Made by a program: the position numbers and the translations under genes. Under the pieces are notes generated by a model. The model had not been told where the DNA came from and did not search any database. It worked only from the letters and a program-made list of their open reading frames with translations. This document shows, one piece after another, positions 27,180-35,634 of a stretch of DNA of 40,159 nt; position 1 is the first letter of the stretch, and each line of letters opens with the position of its first letter. This DNA is from Bacteroidota bacterium (lineage in GTDB: Bacteria; Bacteroidota; Ignavibacteria; Kryptoniales; JAKASW01), in contig JAJZNW010000098.1 of assembly GCA_021811615.1 (NCBI GenBank), forward strand, positions 1-40,159, in the 5' to 3' direction.

Positions 27180-27578
27180 TCAAACGCGAAAAGTCACTTC
27201 ACAAAATTGGGACAGTACCATTATCGCATCCTCCAATCTCCCGGTATTTACAAGAAGATAGTCGGTGTCATAGGTCGAGAGTGTGAAAACGCTGATCCCG
27301 GCTTCTGCCAGCGGCGAGGTGAGGGACGCGACGACACCGGTCATCGAAAGGTCCAGCGGTCCCTCAACCTTGAACGCGCGCCAGCCCTTCACCGCCTTCA
27401 CATCCGGGGGAACGACCGACTCGTCACATACAATAGAAATTTCCTCCGAAGATGCGGTGATCGAGCTGAACTGGGATCCGCGCAAGGCCCAATCGGGTAT
27501 CGGCGTATTCTTTTCCAGCCTGCAGATAGCAAACGTCTGCGGAAGGACCGACAGCGTGAGACTCAATTTACCTGGCAT
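27180..27578 (-). CDS. ACT-domain protein (CASTOR-like)
   Basis: 132 aa with two ACT-like halves, like the CASTOR-type ACT proteins of bacteria. The first half: LSLTLSVLPQTFAICRLEKNTPIP and SITASSEEISIVCDE. The second half: WRAFKVEGPLDLSMTGVVASLTSPLAEAGISVFTLSTYDTDYLLV, quoted as the region 66-110. Such proteins bind small ligands, often amino acids; the ligand and partner here are not visible. GAGGAGTGA precedes the ATG. It lies 33 nt after the secreted peptidase gene and may be co-transcribed with it and DinB. Confidence 0.85.
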   Translation of the reverse strand: MPGKLSLTLSVLPQTFAICRLEKNTPIPDWALRGSQFSSITASSEEISIVCDESVVPPDVKAVKGWRAFKVEGPLDLSMTGVVASLTSPLAEAGISVFTLSTYDTDYLLVNTGRLEDAIMVLSQFCEVTFRV

Positions 27579-27611
27579 TCACTCCTCACTCGTTCGGATA
27601 GTCCTGGCCAT

Positions 27612-29699
27612 TCATTCTTCATCGGCAATTCTGTCGAGAGCGCACTCCGTCCCCGCGAGCATTGCCCGCGGACTAATGCCGGAACCCGTCGCGTTTTTCA
27701 TCCACACGTCCGGCGCAACGTTCCCATATGTCGCCATGCGTTCGAACTCAGAACCGATATTACCTGCTTGCTTCATTTTAGCCTCGATTTGATAAGCGAT
27801 GATATGACCTATGGGGTAGTCCGGTAAATACAGGAAGCTGTCTATCATGTGCGAATACACCGCAAGCAAGGGGACGTCCTTTTTGTCGAACACCGCAGCA
27901 TAATATTCATTCCATATGTCTCTCGCAATCTTGAGCGTCGCTTCCCTCAGCTGTCCCGCATCGGCATCCGGGTGATCGTACATCCAGTGCCATACCGCCA
28001 TATCGACCAGCGCGACTCCCGCGATTTCATACGTACCCCAAAAATCGTTCAGTGTCTTCAACGCTTCGGAGTTCGGATCGTCGTTCTCCAGCCCGAGCAG
28101 CTCCAAATCGTGTCCCTGAAAGACAAACGCGAATGCCTCCGTAAACGCCGTGTTCGGGACTCCCTGCAGGAGAGTATGATCGACGTAATTCAGCGAAAGA
28201 GTCTGTTCCACGTTATGTCCCATCTCATGCACGGCAATGTTATAGCCTTTATAATTCATGCCGTCCTTCTCGACGCGCGTCCGAAGGTGAGCCTTAGCCG
28301 ATCGCATAGCGGAACCCCAGGCGTGCCCCGAACCGCGTGCGGCATCGACGACAATATTGTCCCCTAATGCAAGGGCTCTCTCTCGACTGAACCCGAGCTT
28401 CTGAAGCATGCCCGGGATGCTGTCTTTGTAAGATTGGGCAGTGGGATACCTTGCAGCAACGATCGAGTCAAGCATGACTTCGGAATATTTCCCCTCTTCC
28501 CTGAAACCGTTGTACCAGATATCAAACGGCTCCAAAGGTCGGCCGAGCCTCCTGGCGATCAGGTCCGCAACCCGAGGGATCAGGGGCGATGAGAGAATTT
28601 CTCCCAGCATAGCTTTCACCTCCGACTCCGGTATTTCACGTCCCTCTTCGAACCTGCGGGCGATAAGTGTCGGCGCGGTCGGTGAGTATTGATCCACCAG
28701 GCGCGCTGCCCGGAATGCACCGAGAAGCATGGCATATCTCGAATCCGGCTCTCTGTCGCTGCTAACCTTGATCTGCTTCACTGCGGCCTTGCCTTCACTC
28801 GCGTCAGAGGAAGGCGATACCTGGTTTGTGAACGGGTTCCAGTCGACACGCGGGTTATCTATCACTGCCGCCGGGATCGATTGCGTGACGATGCGTTCCA
28901 TCACGCATTCAATCATTCGCTGCTTTTCAAGACCGCGTGCAGAATCGGCGTAGTCTGCCTTTATCTCGTCGCGAAGATTCCAATGTGAAAGCAGCCGCAT
29001 TCCCTCCGGAAAAATCTTTTCTTCTGACCCGTTCACAAGATGGTCCATCCATATGTTGTAACCGGCAACGTATCGTTCAGCCACCGCCACCGCGCGGGAT
29101 AGGGCGAGATTCACTTCGGACGGCACGCGCCTCGTGAATCCCAGAGCCAGTCGCGCTTCCGCCCACTGTCGTCTCGTCCATACACTTCCATTGGTCACAC
29201 GCTCTTCGAGAGTCGTGACAGGAAAATTCAAGAGGACTATGAATGCAAGCTTGTTCGCAAAAAAATCGTCCTGGATATGCGCGGAAGGATCGTATGCCGA
29301 GAAGAGTTCATCGAATGGATATATCTTTCCCTTATCGAGATCTGTCTGAGTCCTTAACTCCCGGGTCATTTCGACCATGTGCCCGGACAGTTGTTCATTG
29401 AGGCGCTCGAACCTGTCAAACATGGCATCGATTGTCGCCCGGTCGGCCGCGAAATTCGTTTTCACAAAAGTCTTGAAGACCTCCTCGTCGCCATCCTCGG
29501 TCCGCCAGAATGAAGCCACCTCCCTGAGACCGCGGTCCAACCGATCCCGTTGAGAATTATCGAGCGTGGGATCCATTTCCATTTTTATCGCGGTGATTGC
29601 CTTTCCCATCCAGGGAAGTTGTTTAGTCTGGGCAAGCAGTGCGGATGAAGTCCAGCCGGCTATGACCAGACACAATGAAAGGGAAAACACGGTTCTCAT
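27612..29699 (-). CDS. Secreted gluzincin-type HExxH metallopeptidase
   Basis: 695 aa exported protein with a signal peptide (residues 1-23, LCLVIAGWTSSALLAQ). The zinc motif is H491-E492-M-G-H495 in NIAVHEMGHNVEQ, followed 26 residues on by E521 in TEAFAFVFQ as the probable third ligand. The overall helical character and motif spacing resemble M3 thimet-type oligopeptidases, but the sequence is not a classic M3 enzyme. A helical N-terminal half (residues 30-420) would form the substrate channel. Role inferred: hydrolysis of peptides in the periplasm or outside. AAGGAGG lies directly before the ATG. It heads a minus-strand run with the ACT and DinB genes. Confidence 0.82.
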   Translation of the reverse strand: MRTVFSLSLCLVIAGWTSSALLAQTKQLPWMGKAITAIKMEMDPTLDNSQRDRLDRGLREVASFWRTEDGDEEVFKTFVKTNFAADRATIDAMFDRFERLNEQLSGHMVEMTRELRTQTDLDKGKIYPFDELFSAYDPSAHIQDDFFANKLAFIVLLNFPVTTLEERVTNGSVWTRRQWAEARLALGFTRRVPSEVNLALSRAVAVAERYVAGYNIWMDHLVNGSEEKIFPEGMRLLSHWNLRDEIKADYADSARGLEKQRMIECVMERIVTQSIPAAVIDNPRVDWNPFTNQVSPSSDASEGKAAVKQIKVSSDREPDSRYAMLLGAFRAARLVDQYSPTAPTLIARRFEEGREIPESEVKAMLGEILSSPLIPRVADLIARRLGRPLEPFDIWYNGFREEGKYSEVMLDSIVAARYPTAQSYKDSIPGMLQKLGFSRERALALGDNIVVDAARGSGHAWGSAMRSAKAHLRTRVEKDGMNYKGYNIAVHEMGHNVEQTLSLNYVDHTLLQGVPNTAFTEAFAFVFQGHDLELLGLENDDPNSEALKTLNDFWGTYEIAGVALVDMAVWHWMYDHPDADAGQLREATLKIARDIWNEYYAAVFDKKDVPLLAVYSHMIDSFLYLPDYPIGHIIAYQIEAKMKQAGNIGSEFERMATYGNVAPDVWMKNATGSGISPRAMLAGTECALDRIADEE

Positions 29700-29938
29700 G
29701 ACGCCTCCTTTTCACGCGATTGAGGAACGACTCACGGACAACATATCCCGGGAAATGCGGGATGAAGGTGCCGCATTATCATGTGTAAGAAGGGATCTGC
29801 ACGACAGATTGCCCTAATGAACGAGGAAATTTATCGAGACGGAAGAGGAAATACAACAGCGGCGGGCTTCATCGGGGTGGGAGAGTGATCACAGACAACT
29901 TCTCAGCAAGCAGATCCCGGGATGATCCTTTCCCTAAA

Positions 29939-31009
29939 TCAGTAGATCGTTTCCCTAATTCGCGCGCTCATGTAGTCCATTATCCAGACAACGAAGGCGA
30001 TCAAGATTACAATCAGCCCAACCTCCCTCCATTTCGCGAGCCCCTGGTACTGCATGAGTAGATTGCCAATCCCTCCGCCTCCTACGAGGCCAATGATCGT
30101 GGCCATTCTCACATTGATGTCCCACCAATAAATAGTGTACGAAAGGAACGGGAGGACTATTTGCGGCAGTATCGCGTGCCAAACTATCTGAAGCTTGTTC
30201 GCACCCGTAGCGGAAATCGCCTCAACCGGACCTTGTTCTATGCTCTCAATGGCTTCGGAATACAGACGGGCATTCGAAGCTATGGTGTTGATCATGAGTG
30301 CAAGCATTCCTGCAAAAGGCCCGATACCAACCCACACGGAGAATATTATCGCCCAAATCAGCGGCTCGATCGACCTGACGAAGTTCAGTATGATCCTGAG
30401 GATATAGTAGATCGCATAAGTAAACTTGTTTTCTTTCATCAGATTCCTGGCAGTAAAGAAGCTCAATATGAGTGCCGGGGGGATCGACAACATCGTGGCG
30501 ATAAGGGCGATGTAGATGGTCTCTATCATCGCGAAGAGAGCGCTGTTGAAGATTCCGAATTGAGGTGTGAAAAGCGAGCTGAAGAGTCTTTCCGCGCCGC
30601 GGAGGCCTTCGCCGCTGAACAGGCTGACGATTGAAATGTTCGTGGCGATCCAACCTGCGATGAATGTAATGTCAAACAGGAACCAGCCGTAAATTTCGAC
30701 GGTCCATTTCGTTACTGAATCGTTCCTGGATATTCCGAAAAGCTTAGAAGCCAGCGAAGTACGCGAATGTGTCCACCAGGCCCCTATGAGACAGCTCAAT
30801 GCGAACTCCGCGCCTGTCGAGACCCAGGAGAAGGGGAGCACACGTAAATCCAGTATGAATCTGAAATATATCGCCCTTTGCAGAACGAGGATCGTGTAAA
30901 ATACCAGCAGGATATCCAGCAGGGTTGCTTTAATGTATTTCACACTTTCGTCGTATCTCGAGCCGGGATCCGAGGTATGATTGCTGCCGGAGGCGACTAT
31001 CTCGCTCAT
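29939..31009 (-). CDS. phnE: PhnE-type ABC transporter permease with N-terminal extension
   Basis: 356 aa inner-membrane permease of the phosphonate/phosphate-type ABC family. The C-terminal 240 residues are typical, with six helices, the EAA-like loop AISATGANKLQIVWHAILPQ (family-type contact to the ATPase) and INVRMATIIGLVGGGGIGNLL near the end. Before this, residues about 20-110 add two further hydrophobic segments (ATLLDILLVFYTILVLQRAIYF and EFALSCLIGAWW), about 80 residues more than usual PhnE. The ATG at 31009 overlaps the PhnC stop as ATGA. Last gene of the transporter operon. No C-P lyase gene is linked, so the ligand may be a phosphonate, phosphite or another anion. Confidence 0.87.
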   Translation of the reverse strand: MSEIVASGSNHTSDPGSRYDESVKYIKATLLDILLVFYTILVLQRAIYFRFILDLRVLPFSWVSTGAEFALSCLIGAWWTHSRTSLASKLFGISRNDSVTKWTVEIYGWFLFDITFIAGWIATNISIVSLFSGEGLRGAERLFSSLFTPQFGIFNSALFAMIETIYIALIATMLSIPPALILSFFTARNLMKENKFTYAIYYILRIILNFVRSIEPLIWAIIFSVWVGIGPFAGMLALMINTIASNARLYSEAIESIEQGPVEAISATGANKLQIVWHAILPQIVLPFLSYTIYWWDINVRMATIIGLVGGGGIGNLLMQYQGLAKWREVGLIVILIAFVVWIMDYMSARIRETIY

Positions 31010-31767
31010 GCTATTTCGACCTCCTCCGCATCTTCCCCATATATTCTCTTGAACCAAGTCTCATCTATGTCTGTGGGAGACCCCTCGTAGACAATTTCAC
31101 CAGCCTTAAGCGCAATCGCCCTTGTCGCATATCGCCTCACGAGACTCAGAAAATGGAGGCTGCAAATGACTGTGGTACCCGTCTCCTTATTTATCTTCTC
31201 GAAGTACTGCATAACCGAGTTGGATGTCGCAGGGTCCAGCGAAGCAACAGGCTCATCCGCAAGAAGGAGTTTCGGGTTCTGCATCAGACTTCGCGCGATT
31301 GCCACGCGCTGCTGCTGTCCGCCGCTAAGTGAATCTGCACGCACCTTCGCGTAATCCGTGATACCCACGGTTGCAAGACATTTATACGCGTCGGCCAGCA
31401 CACCTTCGGAGTAACTTTCAAAAACGGATTCAAATGTGCCGAGCGAGCCCAGACGGCCGTTGAGCACATTAGAAAGGACCGACTTTCTTTTGACAAGGTT
31501 GAATTGCTGAAAGACCATGCCGATCTGTCTCTTGACCTTGCGAAGCTCATCGCCCTTGAGATGTGTAATGTCCTTGCCGAGAAAAGTGACCGCTCCCGAG
31601 GTCGGCTCGATCAGGCGATTGATACATCTTAGAAGCGTGGACTTCCCTGAGCCGCTGAGGCCGATGATTACAAGGAATTCGCCTTCCCTCACTTCAAGGT
31701 CGACGCCCTTCAGCGCTTGCGTCCCTGATTTGTACGTCTTGTGCAGATCGTGTACGGTAAGAAGCAT
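31006..31767 (-). CDS. phnC: PhnC-type ABC transporter ATP-binding protein
   Basis: 253 aa cytoplasmic ATPase. Walker A GLSGSGKSTLL (about 36-46), Q-loop region GMVFQQFNLVKRKSVLSNVL, signature LSGGQQQRVAIARS, Walker B LLLADEPVASLD and the H-loop SLHFLS are all present. The long helical insert after the Q-loop (LGTFESVFESYSEG) is typical of PhnC. It powers import through the PhnE-type permease. It follows phnD after 2 nt and overlaps phnE by 4 nt, so the three genes are one operon. Confidence 0.92.
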   Translation of the reverse strand: MLLTVHDLHKTYKSGTQALKGVDLEVREGEFLVIIGLSGSGKSTLLRCINRLIEPTSGAVTFLGKDITHLKGDELRKVKRQIGMVFQQFNLVKRKSVLSNVLNGRLGSLGTFESVFESYSEGVLADAYKCLATVGITDYAKVRADSLSGGQQQRVAIARSLMQNPKLLLADEPVASLDPATSNSVMQYFEKINKETGTTVICSLHFLSLVRRYATRAIALKAGEIVYEGSPTDIDETWFKRIYGEDAEEVEIA

Positions 31768-31769
31768 TT

Positions 31770-32693
31770 CTATTTCACCAATTTCTCGAAGTCCACGTGT
31801 TGCTCTTCCAGGAGAACCCTGATCCCGTCATAGTCGCTGTCGTTCGTCCTGACCAGCCCTGTAACATCATAGATGTCCTCCCATGCTTTCTTTCCTGCGG
31901 GCGTCTTGACGAATTTCAGAAGGGCATCAGTTATGATCCTCTTAAGCTTCCTGCTCAGATTCCTTCTGAACACTATAGGATCGTTAGGGATGTACTGCGT
32001 GAAGCCGATTATCTTCACTTTCTTCGCCACATCGGGGAATTGAGCAAGGACCCTGGCGCGCGCATCCATTATCGCTCCTGTTTTCGGGTCTGGCGGCGCG
32101 TAGTAGCAGGCGCCTGCATCGACTCGACGTTGATATACCATCGTCACGACGTTGGGATGTTCCATAGCAAATACGGTGTGGCCAAGCCTGATACCGAGAC
32201 TGTCGAATAGCGCCTTCGGCAATATGTAGCCCGACGTTGACGACGGGTCTACGAACGCGAAACTCTTGCCGTTCAAGTCTTTCAAAGAATTGATCCCTGT
32301 CCCAACCCTTGCAATGATCTCGCCGCAATAGGATGTCTGTCCCTGCCTGACAACCCTCAGCCTCGCCTCGGCACCGTACTTGGCATGCGCCATCAGGTAC
32401 GAAAATGTGTTTATTGCTGCGACATCCACCTTGTCCGTGCCGAAGGCTTCCACGACCGCGATGTAACTCGCGGGAACTGCCGTGGTGAAGTAAAGCCCGG
32501 TTTCCTTGTGGAGGTAATCGGTCAACACCCTCGCGTTGGTCGAAATTGTCTTCGCATTAACAGACGGCGTGAAATAAAATCTGATCGGATTGCTGTAAGA
32601 TCCAAGCGCGCCTTCGTTGGCCTGCCGGATGGATATCGCGACCACGAAGGCGAGTATTGGCGAGAGGTATAAAATGTACTTAAGGAATCTCAT
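31770..32693 (-). CDS. phnD: PhnD-type periplasmic substrate-binding protein
   Basis: 307 aa ABC solute-binding protein of the PhnD/phosphate-phosphite family. The N-terminal RFLKYILYLSPILAFVVAISI forms a signal or anchor. The mature part shows IRFYFTPSVNAKTI, ALFDSLGI, VDVAAINTFSY and the typical PhnD block SFAFVDPSSTSGYILP, where Ser/Thr residues bind the anion. YVIPNDPIVFRRNLS-like text (YIPNDPIVFRRNL) is near the C-terminus. I start at the ATG at 32693, after which the signal sequence begins; an upstream in-frame start would add 17 residues. First gene of the operon phnD-phnC-phnE. Ligand uncertain. Confidence 0.88.
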   Translation of the reverse strand: MRFLKYILYLSPILAFVVAISIRQANEGALGSYSNPIRFYFTPSVNAKTISTNARVLTDYLHKETGLYFTTAVPASYIAVVEAFGTDKVDVAAINTFSYLMAHAKYGAEARLRVVRQGQTSYCGEIIARVGTGINSLKDLNGKSFAFVDPSSTSGYILPKALFDSLGIRLGHTVFAMEHPNVVTMVYQRRVDAGACYYAPPDPKTGAIMDARARVLAQFPDVAKKVKIIGFTQYIPNDPIVFRRNLSRKLKRIITDALLKFVKTPAGKKAWEDIYDVTGLVRTNDSDYDGIRVLLEEQHVDFEKLVK

Positions 32694-32713
32694 CGGAAGT
32701 AATTCAAGCACTG

Positions 32714-32744
32714 CAAATATGCGAAGCCTGAATTGACAGTGCAA
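32714..32744 (-). promoter_or_regulatory. Candidate promoter for the phnDCE operon
   Basis: On the minus strand TTG (32744-32742) and CATATTTG (32721-32714) lie 20 nt apart, one mismatch from the TTG / TAnnTTTG pattern. It sits about 20 nt before the phnD ATG. Pattern only. Confidence 0.35.
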
Positions 32745-32825
32745 AGAAGAACGTGTTGCCTTAAGGTTAAGTTTGCGTTATCCGCGAGATGTTGGTGAGT
32801 CGCACCCCTATGTGCGTCATCCCAA

Positions 32826-32862
32826 AAATGAAAACGGACGGCCCTGTGAGAGGAACCGTCCG
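32826..32862 (-). terminator. Rho-independent terminator after the RRM gene
   Basis: On the minus strand CGGACGG (32862-32856) pairs with CCGTCCG (32841-32835) and a T-rich tract TTTTCATTTTT follows (to 32826). It lies about 10 nt after the RRM-gene stop. Confidence 0.7.
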
Positions 32863-32872
32863 CTTTGAAGAA

Positions 32873-33214
32873 TTAGAACCGTCGGTGTCCGCCGCCGCCG
32901 CCGAAGCCGCCGTTGCCGCCTCGACGCGGTCCGCCTCTTCCACCACCGCCACCGCCACCACGACGGTCGTCGGTTCGTGGTCGCGCTTCATTGACGTTAA
33001 GAGCTCTTCCTTTCAGCTCTCTTCCGTTCAACCCTGAAATTGCAGCTTCCGCCTCCTCCTTTACAGGCATTTCAACAAAGGCAAATCCGCGGTACTCGCC
33101 CGTGAACTTGTCCTTTATAATGTTAACACTCGAAACCTGTCCGTAGGCGGCAAACGCTTCGCGCAGCTCGTCCTCGCTCAGGTCCCTCGAGATGTTGCCG
33201 ATGTAGATGTTCAT
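32873..33214 (-). CDS. Small RRM RNA-binding protein with Gly/Arg-rich tail
   Basis: 113 aa. Residues 1-80 are one RRM: RNP2 IYIGNI (3-8) and RNP1 RGFAFVEM (42-49) with the standard beta-alpha-beta spacing. Residues 85-113 are a Gly/Arg tail (RRGGGGGGGRGG..GGHRRF) like that of plant and cyanobacterial cold-shock RNA-binding proteins. It probably binds single-stranded RNA, as a chaperone or in cold response. GAGGAG precedes the ATG. A terminator follows, so it is monocistronic. Proteins of this type are common in Bacteroidota. Confidence 0.93.
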   Translation of the reverse strand: MNIYIGNISRDLSEDELREAFAAYGQVSSVNIIKDKFTGEYRGFAFVEMPVKEEAEAAISGLNGRELKGRALNVNEARPRTDDRRGGGGGGGRGGPRRGGNGGFGGGGGHRRF

Positions 33215-33537
33215 CTTTACTCCTCACTATTATTGGATGATTTAAAAGTTATCCCTCGCTTCCGGTTGGGAATAATAAAACTCGGCAAAGAAGTATTACG
33301 ACCAGTCATTAGAGGCCCGCGCTAAGAAGAATCATATGGAATAAATCCGCCTAGGCAACAGTGCGCCTCGTAAAGGGCGCTTTTCGACCGATCTCATCGT
33401 CAATCCTTCCGCCATGATACACAATTTCCGGTCAACTGTCAAATCTTTTCAGTACACTATTCCCCTCTTGGGCCGGTGGTTCATTCGAAGGGAGAGCAAA
33501 TCACACGAGAATTGCCGTTTTTTTGCTAAATTGAAGC
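33215..33537. other. Divergent intergenic region, RRM gene / surE
   Basis: 323 bases holding the leaders of the RRM gene (minus) and surE (plus). GCGCC (33363-33367) pairs with GGCGC (33376-33380) and is followed by TTTT, a weak hairpin. No ORF, tRNA or clear promoter pair is visible. Confidence 0.5.
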
Positions 33538-34323
33538 ATGAAGAAGAAACCTCTCATCCTCGTATCAAATGACGACGGGATCGACGCTCCCGGTCTTAAC
33601 ACGCTTGTCAAGTCTCTCAAAAGAATCGCCAGAGTCGCCGTAGTCGCTCCGAGCATACAGCAGAGCGCCGTCGGGCACGCGATCACCGTCCGGACTCCGC
33701 TCCGCGCGTATAGGTTTCATCGTAACGGATCGCTGTTCGGGTATGCAGTCGATGGAACCCCGGCGGACTGTGTAAAGCTCGGCATCAACACGCTCCTGAA
33801 GGAGAAACCAGCGCTCGTAATCTCAGGCATCAACGACGGCCTCAACACTGCCGTCAACGTTATGTACTCGGGTACCGTCAGTGCGGCTACGGAAGGAACA
33901 ATACTCGGGATCCCGGCTATAGCAGTGTCTCTCGAGTATACAAACAGACCGAACTTCGAACCCGCAGCGAAAGTAGCCGTCACCTTCGCGAAGTTTGTCC
34001 TGAAATATGGCCTGCCGGAAGACACAATACTCAACGTGAATGTCCCGGCGATCCCTGCGCGCAGGATAAAAGGGATCAGATATACCAGACAGGGGAGATC
34101 AAGATGGGACGACGAGTTCTACCAGAGAAAAGATCCGAAGAATAAAGACTACTACTGGCTCGCAGGAAAGATGCGCATCATGGATCATGGCGAGGATGTC
34201 GATCAGCTTGCTTTGAAGTCCGGATATATTTCCGTAACTCCGATACATTTCGATCTCACTCACCGGGAGTTCCTTGAAAAGATCAGGAAAGAGTGGGACG
34301 GGAAGCTGAAGATAGCCTTTTAG
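33538..34323 (+). CDS. surE: 5'/3'-nucleotidase SurE
   Basis: 261 aa metal-dependent phosphatase that removes phosphate from nucleoside monophosphates and short polyphosphates. The N-terminal metal site VSNDDGIDAPG is intact, with Asp pair 12/13 or so; APSIQQSAVGHAITV, DGTPADCVKLGIN and SGINDGLNTAVNVMYSGTVSAA follow in family order, then VTPIHFDLTH near the end. Typical length. The ribosome site is weak, and the gene is isolated on the plus strand between the RRM gene and the redox operon, with which it converges. It connects with purA and PNP only through nucleotide metabolism. Confidence 0.95.
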   Translation: MKKKPLILVSNDDGIDAPGLNTLVKSLKRIARVAVVAPSIQQSAVGHAITVRTPLRAYRFHRNGSLFGYAVDGTPADCVKLGINTLLKEKPALVISGINDGLNTAVNVMYSGTVSAATEGTILGIPAIAVSLEYTNRPNFEPAAKVAVTFAKFVLKYGLPEDTILNVNVPAIPARRIKGIRYTRQGRSRWDDEFYQRKDPKNKDYYWLAGKMRIMDHGEDVDQLALKSGYISVTPIHFDLTHREFLEKIRKEWDGKLKIAF

Positions 34324-34351
34324 AATTAGGCTCCAGGCATTGCATGGAGGG

Positions 34352-34400
34352 GGAAATTGGATTGACGCAATAGTGGATTAACGAATAGTTACTCCACTAT
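34352..34400. repeat. Degenerate TCCA-unit repeat at convergent ends
   Basis: Contains TTGGATTGACG, AGTGGATTAACG and TCCACTATT words, the same class as at 6052-6125 in inverted sense. It fills the gap between surE and the OsmC gene. Confidence 0.45.
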
Positions 34401-34793
34401 TTTTATCTCGTAGCTGATTTTCGCTTTTAGCGATCCGGCGACCGAGCAGTATTTCTCGTGTGAGAGCGATACTGCATGCTCTGCATCGTTTTGTTTTACG
34501 TTTCCGTGAATCGTGTAGACAATATGAATTTCCGTAAAGACTTTCGGATGTTCGCTGGCCCGCTCGCCCGTTACTTCGAGATCGAGTCTCTTAAGGTCGG
34601 CACGCTTCTTCTTCAATATCGACTCGACGTCCATCGCTGTGCAGCCCGCGAGGCCGACGAGAACAAGTTCCATCGGCCCCGTACCCGCCCCGCTGCCATC
34701 TGAATTCACAGATGTGTCTACAGGTACCCAATGATTCGACTCGCCTTTTCCAACATATGCGTTACCTTGAACCTGCTTCAGTTCTATCTTCAT
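34389..34793 (-). CDS. OsmC-family peroxidase-like protein
   Basis: 134 aa OsmC/YhfA-type protein. Two redox cysteines are in family position: C51 in LVGLAGCTAMDVESIL and C116 in HEKYCSVAGSL. OsmC and Ohr proteins reduce organic hydroperoxides with these cysteines, while YhfA-like members are of unknown function; this one looks YhfA-like. It is the last gene of the ten-gene redox operon, 20 nt after a DUF6132 gene. Through its context the donor may be one of the operon thioredoxins. Cytoplasmic, no signal peptide. Confidence 0.9.
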   Translation of the reverse strand: MKIELKQVQGNAYVGKGESNHWVPVDTSVNSDGSGAGTGPMELVLVGLAGCTAMDVESILKKKRADLKRLDLEVTGERASEHPKVFTEIHIVYTIHGNVKQNDAEHAVSLSHEKYCSVAGSLKAKISYEIKIVE

Positions 34794-34813
34794 TCATATA
34801 CTCCGGGACTTTT

Positions 34814-34990
34814 CTATTTTCTGCTTGTCGCGATCATTATTCCGAGAACGGCGAAAAAGATTGTACTTATTTTAGGGTTGCATAAAATCGGGCAGGCGCC
34901 GAGACTCTTCGATTCGAAGAACCTTCCGATTAGGTATCCCGCGGCTGCACCGACTGCGCCTCCGATCACCGCAAGAAGATACGCGTTCAT
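34814..34990 (-). CDS. DUF6132-like mini membrane protein A (58 aa)
   Basis: Frame of 58 codons starting ATG at 34990: MNAYLLAVIGGAVGAAAGYL, then a loop with GACPILCNPKIST and the second helix FFAVLGIMIATS. The CPIxxNPxIST motif is shared with the 65-aa protein at 36441-36638 in the same operon, which marks both as DUF6132-like. Two membrane helices with two cysteines in the loop (GACP, LCNP). It lies between the TlpA-like gene and the OsmC gene. The ribosome site is weak. A role in moving reducing power or sulfur compounds across the membrane is inferred from context only. Confidence 0.75.
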   Translation of the reverse strand: MNAYLLAVIGGAVGAAAGYLIGRFFESKSLGACPILCNPKISTIFFAVLGIMIATSRK

Positions 34991-35039
34991 TGAAGTGTAA
35001 AACCTATCGTGGCGGTCGCGACGAGGCCGCGGATATTCT

Positions 35040-35633
35040 TCACTTCTCGTGCGCCAGCTGCTGAATCAGTTTCTCGAACACCGAAGCCGGACGATAGCCG
35101 ACAAAAGAGTCGCGAACACGCCCATGCTTGTCAATGACGAAAGTCGTCGGTATCGCGCTGATCCCGCCGAAATCAGATACCACCTGGTCATTGGCGAGCA
35201 TTATCGGATAGTTGATGCCGTAAGCCTTCATGAACGGCTTCACGACGCTTATACCCCCCTGGTCAACTGAGATGCCGAGCATCTGGAAGCCATCGCCCTT
35301 GTACTGCGAATAGAGCTTTATGAAATCGGGTATCTCGGCTTTACACGGCGGGCACCATGTTGCCCAGAAGTCGAGAACGACGACCTTTCCCCTGTAGTCG
35401 GAGAGTTTGATCGTCTTGCCGTCGGTGGAAGTAAGCGTGAAGTTAGGCGCCATCCTGCCATCCGATGGGGCTCCCATCACCGCGCTCTCCGCGGGAAGTT
35501 CCTGCGCGGAAACGCTGTTGCCGCCACCTGTTCTGCTGAAGTAAACCACGGCTACCACGAGTACGACCGCGGCGATGACGATGTAATGGATATTCTTCTC
35601 CAAAAAGTTCTTCTTAGTCGGCTTTCGGGTCAT
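35040..35633 (-). CDS. TlpA-like membrane-anchored thioredoxin
   Basis: 197 aa. An N-terminal anchor (residues 15-33, IHYIVIAAVVLVVAVVYF) places the thioredoxin domain (57-197) in the periplasm. The active site is W-C94-P-P-C97 (ATWCPPCKAE), the AhpC/TSA-like entry APNFTLTSTDGKTIKLSDYRGK is present, and the cis-Pro loop is ISAIPTTFVID. TlpA/ResA proteins keep periplasmic cysteines reduced, for example in cytochrome c maturation; no ccm gene is here. It follows the DUF302 gene by 1 nt. Confidence 0.93.
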   Translation of the reverse strand: MTRKPTKKNFLEKNIHYIVIAAVVLVVAVVYFSRTGGGNSVSAQELPAESAVMGAPSDGRMAPNFTLTSTDGKTIKLSDYRGKVVVLDFWATWCPPCKAEIPDFIKLYSQYKGDGFQMLGISVDQGGISVVKPFMKAYGINYPIMLANDQVVSDFGGISAIPTTFVIDKHGRVRDSFVGYRPASVFEKLIQQLAHEK

Positions 35634-35634
35634 G

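Noticed and set aside
29939..32693. phnDCE considered evidence of phosphonate catabolism
   Set aside because: No C-P lyase, phosphonatase or regulator gene nearby; only transport is supported.
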